The notes under the pieces: model-generated
The model's database searches: none
The model's input: the letters and a program-made list of their open reading frames with translations, nothing else
What the model was told of the DNA's origin: nothing
Origin: Polytrichum commune
Lineage: Eukaryota > Streptophyta > Polytrichopsida > Polytrichales > Polytrichaceae
Length of the DNA stretch: 64,000 nt
Direction of reading: 5' to 3'
Assembly (NCBI GenBank): GCA_950295325.1
Contig: OX485804.1
Span: 27,714,001 to 27,778,000 of the forward strand
Position numbers and translations under genes: made by a program
Shown: positions 39,183 through 49,536 of the stretch, piece by piece
Position numbering within the stretch: position 1 is the first letter of the stretch
How the letters are laid out: each line of letters begins with the position of its first letter

Positions 39183-39716
39183 AGTATCACTTCACTTCAC
39201 TTCACTACCGTGTTGTTATTATACAGAGTAGACAAAAAAACGTGCATGCAAAGGCAGCCGCAATGCCAGAATGAAGGGAAAACTCCAGGCTGGAGCTAGC
39301 TGAGGGATCAGGGGCTGTAGTTTGTACTGGGTTTGTCCTCCGTTCCCTCAGACAAAGTAAGACCTGTGCTCACAAAGATAAGGTACCTAACCTTATCTTC
39401 CCTTTGGCTTACCAGGTCCAGCCTCCCGCGGCCAAGGGCATACCTGCAAATTAGAATGCCCGAATTCTAATACTATCCGCTGCCATGGAGAATACTCGTA
39501 AACTTATGGAAAGTGAAAGCGCCTCTATTTATGAGCAGCCACCCGCACACACACAAGTTTGGAACAAGAGGGTTTCATTAAAAAGCCTGTCTTGGACTGG
39601 AGAGGTGAAACCGGATGTTTTGAAACTTGTGGTCATGTTGCATGTGCAAATGAGCTGCCGTTTTTATTAGTTTAGTGATATGTGTAAGGTTAGGTCTCAC
39701 GCACTTCGAAGCAACG
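39183..39716. other. Spacer between hairpin and inverted repeat
   Basis: Contains TCACT repeats (39,188-39,205) and a short perfect palindrome around AAGATAAGGTACC (39,377-39,401). No gene was accepted; a 61-residue open frame at 39,485 has no resemblance. Confidence 0.4.
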
Positions 39717-39925
39717 ACTGGGGAGAACCGGTAGTTAGTTGCAGATGAACCGGTTGAGTTTGAGGATTAAGTGGTTGAAGAAGTTCAAGACTGCAGGAGA
39801 ATTATCGATCATTTTTGAGGAATTTAGGGAATATACCTAAATTAATATAGAAAAATTGGAGGATGTCAGCATGTAACTGGACTAGGATCTCGACTGATTA
39901 TGCCCAAAAATCTCCCTGATCACTG
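39717..39925 (-). repeat. Inverted copy of the 245-bp repeat
   Basis: Read on the minus strand it follows the units at 38,454-38,941: GATCAGGGAGATTTTTGGGC, GTCGAGATCCTAGT, CTGCAGTCTTGAACTTCTTC, CGGTTCATCTGCAACTAACT. Related sequence is found at 29,947-30,140. Confidence 0.7.
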
Positions 39926-41309
39926 CTTTGGAGTCGATTAGTTTACAGATAAACTAGAGTGTTGATTTTAAGCGTGTATAACCTAGTTTTGCATTCTCAT
40001 TGGTTCCCAACATGGTGGGTTGTGTTGTCCCCCCCCCCCCAACCTTTTCAAGAGCTAGTAGTCTAGTGGGGAGGCAACTCCATGTTCCCAAGTGCTAGTT
40101 TATAGGAGTATCAACTATTTTGTTTAGCTCCCAAAATGCTAGGACGGTGGTGTCAGTGGGGGAAATTGGTTGTTTCAGAGCATGTGTGGCGTCCCCTTCA
40201 AGGGGGAGGTGTTTCTATGTTCCTACCTCCAACCATTCCTTGGGTGGGTTTTCAAGGTTTCCTGGAAAAACAAGCAAATTTGTTGAAGTGGCTACTAATG
40301 AAGGTTTGGTTTTCATGCATATAATGTGTCGGCTGTTAAGTTACAAGTGAAGGAGTTTCAACTTCTCCAATGTCAGCAAAGCTTTGGATGTATGGAATCT
40401 TCCATATGGAACATGGGAGTTGATATACGGGAGAGTAAACTTTGTTTGTCGTCAAACATGTAAGTTGGGATGTGATGGTCATCTCATTTACTCATATTGG
40501 ATGTTGCATGAGTGGATTGATTGAACCTTATGCTTTCATAAATGAAAATAATTAATATAGTTTCAACACTATGGAATATAACATGCAAGGTTTTGATGAT
40601 CAGATTATGTAAGTCAAATTCATTCCACACCAGCTTGATTTTGCAAGTCAAATTCATTTGCTCAAATCAAAGTCAATTTCTTCAGTTTGGGAATAGAGGG
40701 GCGGTTGACCCTCTTAATGCTTCAACTTCTGCTTATAGTGGTGTTGACCACCAATTCTCATACTCTAGGGGGGAATTAGTGGGGTGGGGTTAGGGGGTGT
40801 CACATTTTTGTCATCTAGTGGTTTTCGTTGACTTGTGCACTGAGTTGTTTCAAAGTTTCCGGTTCCATTTAGATACCACATGCAATAATCACAATAAGAT
40901 ATGGTTACATGAGTTAAGGTTAAGTAGTATTGGTGAATTTAGGCAAGAAGTTACACATTGGGGTGATTTTTCAATTCATCAAATTTACTTAACCCTAACT
41001 TGCCTCGCTATTGTTTTAATTATTGAACCTAGAATGATGTCCTTATTTTAAGCACATAGTTTTGGTGTCCATTCTTAATTACAAACCTTTTCATTAACCA
41101 CTCAAATGCAAGTGATTGCATAAGACTAGTATTTGATTAAGGTCCACATATTTTAAATTTATTTAGCAAACTAAGACTGATGTTTGACATGCTCCCAATT
41201 TCTTTTACATTCATTGAGCCTTGTCAAAGGCAACCTAAAAAGAAGGATGTATTGGTGGGTTATGTAGAGCACTAAAAAACCTCACCCTTTAATCAATATG
41301 ACTTATTGT
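39926..41309. other. Gene-free stretch
   Basis: Contains a poly-C run (40,030-40,040). Open frames of up to 84 residues lack any recognised domain. Nothing further. Confidence 0.4.
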
Positions 41310-41505
41310 ATAGAAGGGCCTACATGAATAATATGGTGATGAAATTGGCTGAGAGCCCAATTATGTTATGTCGTTACTCTACACTTGAAGGCATGTGAAA
41401 AAAATTCTTTATAATTTCAATTCTCTATGATATGGCTTTTTGGTGAGTTCCAAGAGCCCTCACAATTTCACGGTCACAACCCTTGCCCATAGTGTAAAGT
41501 GGCCC
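41310..41505 (+). mobile_element. Truncated PIF/Harbinger-like MITE fragment
   Basis: The right end (GTGTAAAGTGGCCC followed by TAA) and interior phrases (CACAATTTCACGGTCAC, ACACTTGAAGG, TGAGAGCCC) match the right half of the elements at 30,335 and 61,366. The left end is lost. Confidence 0.6.
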
Positions 41506-41659
41506 TAAGATTCACAAACATGAGCTCATGAAAATTGTGAGGGCTACTTAGTCCAAAATCACATTCAACAATTCATCATTCATTTGAGATTAAGACCTTT
41601 AGGAGTTTACGTACAACGATGTTTTAGAAAAAATTGAGTACATAACTTCTTCCTTGTTC

Positions 41660-42626
41660 ACTCCTTACACTATTTGCGAAGGGCCCGACTAGATGCCTAG
41701 AGGTCTCAAAGTGTCATGTCCGCCATTAATTGCCAATATGATATTATTTGTCAACTTAAGTGATTTTTCTAAGTGAAAAATCATTTACATTATGACGTTT
41801 AGCATAGATTGTTTTGTGCAATTATTGACCATACTAATGGCAAGTGTCATGTGAACACACTTTAGTAGGCAAGAGGAAGATATTCTTGAGCATATTAATG
41901 TCAAGTGTCTTTTGTGCATACTTTAGTCAACTTTGTAAATTGTTGTGGTACATAGGCATAAGGTAGACATACCAATTTCCAATAACTTAAGCAATTTTGC
42001 ATAAGTGTGGTACATGTGTGATAATGGAATGCTTTTTTACAAGCCTAGAGATTGATATCACGATGTCTCACAAAAAAGTCATAATTTATTTTGAAGTATT
42101 GAAATAATAGTAAATTTCAAAAAGGTGAGATTCTTTCCCAACCCATATTCACAACATAGGGTGACCTATTTTTAATGACGGGTAGACGAAAACTTGAATA
42201 CAATCAATGCTCTTTCCAAGGAACCCAAATCCATGCCCTTTTAACTTTTTCCATGATGATGAACTCCTCAATGGTTATAACTCCTCTCTCACTTGGTCAC
42301 TACCTATTTTCAACATTCCAAATTAGAAAATGATGGCCAAATGTGTGAAACTTCATAGCTTCAGGGTACCCTTTGTATCAAGATTTGGAGGGGGGGGGGG
42401 GGGGGGGGAGGTTTATCGGAAATGGGTCTATTTGCCATACACCTCATAAAACTTTTGAACATACTCATGCCAAGATATTAGTCAACACACTTGAAATGCC
42501 ACGTGTCATGAGGTGACATTGATGGTGAGGTTGTTGATCACTAGTGTAACCTAGCATACGCCTCAAAATAGGGCAAGTGACGCTATTACGCATGTGAGAC
42601 TAAAATTATACCATAAACATTGTAGT
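41660..42626. mobile_element. Diverged copy of the CTACACCGTTTATG-end element (inverted)
   Basis: Relative to 1255-1900 this copy is in the opposite orientation. It shares GATGCCTAGAGGTCTCAAAG, CATACTAATG(G)CAAGTGTC and ATGAGGTGACATTGATG-type phrases and finishes CCATAAACATTGTAGT. A run of about 20 G sits inside it at about 42,391-42,408. The left boundary is approximate. Confidence 0.55.
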
Positions 42627-43515
42627 GCTTGAAAACCTTAGGTCACAAATTTGGGCTTTGGATACAATGGCTGACTTGTAGAACAATCCTTAAGCTTTTT
42701 GCAAGAACAGATAGTCTATTCACTGTACAAGGAAGAGTCTGCTTACAATGTAATGTTGTCATGACACATTTAAAATCTCAAAACTGGAAATATAGTTCAT
42801 AGACTCAAAGTAATAAACATAATATTGTGTATAGAAGTCCTAAAAACACACCAGTACAGAATAGAGTTCAAACAATAAACCTAAACAAATGTTACAAAAA
42901 AGGATGCATATTCTTATGCAGGAATGAAAACTTGCAGGCCGGATAACAGTCTGTGTATTATTACTTTACACTTCAAACGCTTGTCAGTTCTTGTCGTCAA
43001 ATGTTATTTCAGAGTTGGCAAAATTATGATCACTTTAGATCAAATACTGAATGTCCCCAGGAGTGAGCTTAAACTAGATGTGTGCATCCCAGCCACTGCA
43101 AAGATCAAGCTTAGATCAAGGGTTGTTGGTTTTGATTTGAACCTCTGTGTACTTACAAGTCTCATCACATATTCAACTGCAAAAGAATCTCCGACATCCT
43201 CCACATCACTCACTCCGACATACTCCACAACACTCGCTCCAACATTCGGCGTTCTCACCCAAGAGTTTTGACCCAACAAGGGTTCCTATTGTTGAAAAAA
43301 TCCACTCTTATGCTTACATTTCTCATCACTTAAATCCTCATCACAGATTCAGCTCAAATGAAGCTCCGACATGCTGCATTCTCACCCAGGAATACAGACC
43401 CCAATCTGTGACTAAGGTGCCCATCCCAAGCTGGTATAATAACAATATGTACATACTTTTTACAGTTGAAAGTCACTGTCCCTCTCTAGCTGCTAGTACC
43501 AGGAGGCATAGTACA
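42627..43515. other. Unassigned spacer
   Basis: Open frames of up to 125 residues with low-complexity Ser/Thr/His content; a CTCCACATCACTCACTCCGA-type run (about 43,197-43,250) explains them. No gene was accepted. Confidence 0.4.
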
Positions 43516-43853
43516 CTACACTAAATATTGTATTTAGTGTCACCGATTCTATTTGCCTTGTTCAATACTAATTGTAAATCGCCCATGTAGTGTCAACAAC
43601 ACTAGATGTAAACCTACCATTGTTTGTCATTCCTTGTCAAAAAAATTGGGCATTATAAATTTACAATGTTGTAATTTAATGCCACTTGCTAAGTGAATTT
43701 TCATCCAAATTTCAATCACCCATGACAATATTTTACTACAGAAATGTTAGGATGCAGAATATCCTGTACTTGTAAAGTTGGGATGACAGTACTTGTAAAC
43801 TTATTCATAAGAAGTAAAATACCATATGACACTGAATACAATATTTAGTGTAG
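43516..43853. mobile_element. MITE, ACTAAATAT-end family, copy 4
   Basis: CTACACTAAATATTGTATTT at the left is the inverse of ACAATATTTAGTGTAG at the right. TACA flanks both sides (43,512-43,515 and 43,854-43,857) and may be the target duplication. The interior matches copy 2. Confidence 0.75.
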
Positions 43854-44184
43854 TACATTGCTCAAACAAGGTTTGAATGAACGCTTTATCCCTCAAAAGC
43901 TGAGAAAGCACTTATCAGCAACTACAACAGAGGGAGGACCCTCCATGGAAATGTAAATATGGCAAATCCAAAATAACCATACAAACACAAACAAGACCTT
44001 CAGACTGTTGCGCAGTGATCTGCATCAGAAAAAAATAATCCCTGACCAACATCATGAGGCCAGATTCGAATTTCTCCTTCCTGTTGACCATATTGACATG
44101 AAAAATCTGGTTCGGTGAAGCACACACCATCATAATCATGGATGGAGATGCTCACAGTGACTCCGGGACAGCATTTGTGAGGTT

Positions 44185-47100
44185 TTATTCTGCTTCACCC
44201 TTATAGTAGTGCTGGAAGATGCTGGAAAAATCCAAGCTGCTATGTCCAGCATTGCAAAGGATAGTGTACCTACAGCACAAGGCAGCAAGTGAATCTTGTT
44301 TGTCCTATTAGTGCAGGTGGAAAATTGAGATGGAAATAATTAATGTGGGCCACTCTAATTGTCTAGTAAGGGTGGAAGTATTGTAGGCCCAACACCCCAG
44401 GTATTCCAACCCACACCTTACATAAAATAAAATAGTCACCCACATCAATTTCACTAGAAAAACAACTAATGTGGCCCTTACTAAGTTTAAACTGGAGGTT
44501 TGACATGGGTTGAAAATTGATGTGGTCCACAACAATTCTCATTATGAGAATCAACGTGGGTTCTAGGGAAATTACTGTGCCCACACTAATATTTTGTGTA
44601 GAACCTGATCCCTCTCAATAACTAGGACCCTAAACCCTAAACCCTTCACATAAATGCTGACACAAGATGCTTAGTGATTGCAATCAGTAAATAAACCTGG
44701 TTTAGCGTTCTTTCACTAAGAAAAATTTGAAAGTGTTTGAATTCAGGAGTAGTCCCATACAGGACGAATGCAAGTGACAGTGTCAAACTAGATCAACTCA
44801 CATTTGTAAAACTTTCATCCCCAAAGGTGTTGCTGCACCAGATTCTTCTGCTGCTGCCAAAGCCAATCCCAAGTCCTTTACCTGTAATACATGAACCTTA
44901 GCTAAACTTGAACTACTCTGTCATCTGTACAATTGGAGAAACAGACCTCATACAACAACAACAACAACAACAGCTGAATAGACCAATTGGAAAAATCGGT
45001 AATGGGAAACATTATGAAAATATGTGAGTTCTGTGTACCATGAATTGGCAAGGGAAACCTCCTTTGTAATCCCTTGAGGCAGGTACGTTGGCCATAACAC
45101 CCGGCACAGGATTGTAGGTGTCACTGCAGGTCAAGCCTCAACATTTTGAAAAGGGTCGCATTAAAATCATCAATAACACCAACAAAAAGTAATGTGATTG
45201 CTGCATCAGTTTGCAGAGGATGTGCATGCATACCAATGTCGGTCTGGTGAACAGGTGAATGTATAGTATCGAGAGTCAACATAAATAAGGGTATCAAAGA
45301 ACCTATGTGCGGGCATCAAAATTGTAACATCAGACAAATATTGATGTGATATATACCGGTTAAAGAATCCCTGTATACCCAAGTTATTATTTGGCTCAAA
45401 ACCATTCTAAATTATATTGATACTAGGGGGATTTTGCCTAGGTATGAAGATTCTTGCATGGTTTATAGACCGGAATGGAATCGAAAACAAAAATACCGTC
45501 AAATACCCATACCCTACTGGTATTAAAAATGTGAAATCCTCATTTTAGATACCCGAATGGTATTAAAAGAAGACGATACGAGATCAACACTGATGCATAC
45601 CTGCTCCAACATCGCGCAGTCGAGGAGTTGAAGATGTTGGAAAGTGTTTTTGCATCAATCCCAAGCTGCTGCCCAAGTGCCAAAGCCTCCGCAACCCCTG
45701 CCATGCTGATGGATAAGGCCAGGTTGTTACACACCTTGGCAGCCTGCTTACATATCAAACACCATTTACATTGAGCACAAAAATCAAAGATTATTATCTT
45801 ATCAATGAGAACTTGCCAAAATTAGCTTCATAGCATTCTTAAGCATGTGAAAGGATGTTCACTTTCAGTTCTAGCTTCAGAAATCAATTTCTAAGAATCA
45901 AGGTCTTGATTGCATAGTCAAGTGGCAAGCTCTCATTTGTAGACACCTCATTATTGTCTATCTACAGACAAAGCCTTCTCCCCTCTACCAGTATTCAACT
46001 GAAGGACCTTGCCAAAAAGAATCTCACTGAGTGTATTCTCACCAAGATGCTTATCTAGGGAGAACGCCCACTACACCACTTAAAAATGCTATGGCTTGCT
46101 AATGGTGCTTAAAGATGAGAAGATTTTCATAACTTGCAAACATTGGCTCCATAGCATTCTTAAGAATGTGAAAAGGACGTTTTCTTTCTATTCTACCTTC
46201 AAAAATGAAATTTCAAAATAAATTTCCAAGGACAGTCAAGTGGCAAGCTCTCATTTGTCGACACCTCATTGTTACCTATCTTTAAACAAAGCCTTCTCCC
46301 ATCTACCAATATTCAACTTAAGGACCTTGCCAAAAGAGTCTCACTGAGTGCATACTCTCCAAGATGCTTATCTTGAGTGTCAATACCAGTTAGGAATGCT
46401 ATGTCTTGCTAATGGTGCTTAAAGATGAGAGGATTTTTATTCTGAAGAAACCCTCAGACAATTCACCACTTATTTAATATGGAAGGCACAGATTGAGAGC
46501 AAATAGAGGAGATTTCAGGATATGCGGATTGCCCTTACAGCACCATTGCCAGTGCCTCCACAATGCACCACCCTTGACCCCATTGCCTGAAGTAAGGGCC
46601 GAGCAGCCTCCACTCCCTCCGAAGGTCCCCCAACCTGCAGGCTAAACAGATTAGGGAAATGTAGCTAATAATTATTCCTCCAGTTTAATGCAGGCCTCAC
46701 CTGATATAGCTATAAATTTAGAGGCTGCAAGCACTCTGACTTTGTACATCTGATCATGACAATTTCTTCACAAGACCTGTATTCGACATTTTGGCCAATC
46801 TGTCCACTTCATCCACAAGTCCTTACACACAGCCTCTAAGGTTGATTTTTGAATGCATAACCAACTAAAAACCTGTAAGATGGACTGTAACTTACCCTAA
46901 ATGCCTTACTTGACATAGCTATAAATCTAGATACCTGCAACCACTTTGACTTGTACGTTTGATCATGACAATTTTTCACAGGATTGAATTTTAAATGGAC
47001 TCCCAACTAAGAATCTGTAAGATGGACTGTACCCTGAACCCTAAAACCAAGGGGAATTGAAAAAAAGTACCATAAATGTGAGAGTTGCAGCTTGCGCACC

Positions 47101-48609
47101 TACGACACCTCCAGAAACTGGTGCATCAAGCAACAGTGGTGCCACCCCAGCTCCAATCCTTTCTGCTTCACGAACAAACTACAACTAGGCAGACATGAGC
47201 ATCCACCAGCACCATCATCATCATCCATCATCATCATATGCATCACAACATTCAGTTCACTTCTATCAGTAGATAATGCCTGCATATGTTTTTGCAGAAC
47301 ATTGATTGATTGGGCTGCCAGAATATGTACTTGAGTGTGTGGAGAGCGTGCACTTTGCAACTTTTGTTGCGAGGGTGCGGCATGTAAGTGGGTCAATGGT
47401 GGATGCATCAATGAGTAGAGATGGACGTATTGCATTTGCAGATCCCAGTAACCCATGCGGTCCTGTGTAGACGTCCTCCACCTGTCATCAAAAGCAGTAC
47501 TCTCCAGATTAATTTAACATGTCCGGTATGACGGATCAAAGTAGTATTGATAGCTCCCTGTCCTTAACATCATCTTCTCAACCCAGAATTTTAGCACACA
47601 GCACATCAATAACAAAATTTAACCCATCAGACTTAGTTGGGAGCTGCATAACAAAGACGAACACCACTGAACCTCTTCGAAACGGGCAAGTATATCCAAA
47701 CTACACCCAATGCTCGGAGAATAGGTATCTAGCTGGAGAGGCAAGTTATTCCATAATGAAAATGCAAAAGACGTGATAGGGAATGAGAGGGTAGGCTTAA
47801 GCGACAGACACAAAGATAATAATGGGAAGGAGCATACATGAGGTGACGATGGCAGCATGGTGATGACCACGTCACTGGCTTCTGCCACTTCTCGAGGACT
47901 TTGGACTGTATTGGCCCCCTTTTCCGCAAAACTCCTCATCACAGCATTATTTCTGGGCAAAGGGCAACATGAACTAAATACATTAGCGACATGGAGGAAA
48001 TGTGAGGGCATTTAGTCCAAGTATGGGAGAGGGATGCGTTTTTCTGGACAATTACTTGCATTACAAGGTGAGATTAGAGAGGACATACTTTGTGTAATCA
48101 TTCAATGATGGAGAATCATGTGCATTCGGGCTTCTGTAGAGAAGTCACATACCTGTCATGGACGGTGAGCCGGTGGCCGGCTTTGAGAAGATTACTGGCC
48201 ATGTGGCCTCCCATGTTGCCCAGGCCGATAAACCCCACATCCTGCAACCCATCCCACCACATCAACAACCGTCACGTTTGATCTGAAGAATTCACCAATT
48301 CAGGAAGTAACAACACATGGCAAATCTCGTGTATCACATATATCATTACATCAAGTTCCCGCACTCCTAGTCTGCATCTCCAGATGCATCTGAATGGGTT
48401 ATCCCTGCAAATAATCTTGCTTAAAAAAAATGCAGAGATTTGCCCTTAACAAGTGTATGTCTTCCATCACGGTGCAAATTCAGGTTGTCGGGTTTTGTGT
48501 ACTTTTTCACCTGAATTATACCGTCCGAACTTGTTGAAGAAAGTTGGCGCCACATTGAAGACCCTACCATCCGCTTCGATCGAACCCACATTTTTCGCAG
48601 AAGCGCCAT
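44185..48609 (-). CDS. HIBADH: 3-Hydroxyisobutyrate dehydrogenase, mitochondrial
   Basis: Ten minus-strand exons: 48,609-48,511; 48,241-48,153; 47,952-47,838; 47,481-47,362; 47,178-47,071; 46,634-46,539; 45,743-45,601; 45,123-45,039; 44,881-44,802; 44,269-44,185. They encode 339 residues, the usual size. The enzyme oxidises 3-hydroxyisobutyrate to methylmalonate semialdehyde with NAD in mitochondrial valine breakdown. Exon 1 encodes a Met/Arg/Ser-rich presequence ([20 protein letters not shown]). Then come [18 protein letters not shown] (Rossmann GxGxxG), [21 protein letters not shown], the substrate-site DAPVSGG, and GTGNGAAAKVCNN with the catalytic Lys. [20 protein letters not shown] and [14 protein letters not shown] complete the C-terminal helical domain. 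The donor after exon 4 (GTTGCA) is weak but is the only one that keeps frame with exon 5. Substrate preference within the beta-hydroxyacid dehydrogenase family is inferred from similarity. Confidence 0.95.
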
Positions 48610-49536
48610 AGACACCCCCGGAGTCAATTTAAGAGCTCTGAAAAAAGAAAGGAAACTCCACAAACGTAGATTCACCCAATTCTCCAAAAGTCTGCAGGCT
48701 CCCCAAACAGATCCAAACTTATGTCTGCTTGAATCATCCAATACAAAACTCCAAAACTTTCAAGTGGTTAAGTTTCTGCGAAACTCGAAACCAAAAGGGT
48801 AGCACAATTCTAGAGAATGCACGCATGTGGAGTGCCACTTAGACTGCTCGTTTCAAATGCACCCATTACTCCCAAAAAAATCATCAGAATTTCTATGTAT
48901 TGGGTTTGCACCCATAACCTTCCTCGATCGAAGGAATTGCTGGGATGGATGCTGTCAACAAGCGCAAGCTGAGAGATTAGGAGTATTAAAGAGGAGATTT
49001 ATTGAGCAACAAAGGAGACAGGGTTGCACAGAAAAGATGGAGCCTGTTTGCTGATGACATCTACAACGATAGTAATCAAATTCAATTTAAAACCCAACAC
49101 AGACAGGAGCCAGAAGATTTAGTTAAGTTAGTACCAAACCTAATCCTTTCTAAGTAATTTGTGCACAGACTGACTGAATTGCGGCAGCTTCGAAGATTCA
49201 GAACTTGGCTCAACTCAAAATGGAGCAAGAATGCTGGCTCGCCTGGCCTGAAAGCTACAAATCTCATAATTTGCTAACTCCAATTCCTAACTTGCACACT
49301 TCAGATTCCAGATCAAAATCGAAATGCTCATAATGAGATCCTTAATTCGGTGAATCATGCTTCGGTGGACGGATGATGAGTCACGAGCCATGAGGCAAGG
49401 TCAGGAGGAGGTGGACATGGTGACTAGTCCAGCTCACCAGATTGTGGTGCCACGTTGGCGAGGGGATCTATCGGGAAGGGATCTATCTGGAAAGGATGAG
49501 GTCCAACTTCTCCCGGGAGGCAGGCTTGGCTTGGCC
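48610..49536. promoter_or_regulatory. Shared upstream region of two divergent genes
   Basis: About 930 bp separates the start codons of HIBADH (-) and the NYC1-like gene (+). Both promoters and 5' leaders must lie here. No TATA box was convincing. In-frame extension of the NYC1-like exon to an upstream ATG at 49,357 is possible, so part of this interval could be coding. Confidence 0.5.

Noticed and set aside
43147-43524. 125-residue open frame rich in His, Ser and Thr
   Set aside because: Explained by a simple-sequence CTCC/ACTC run and overlapped by a MITE at its end.
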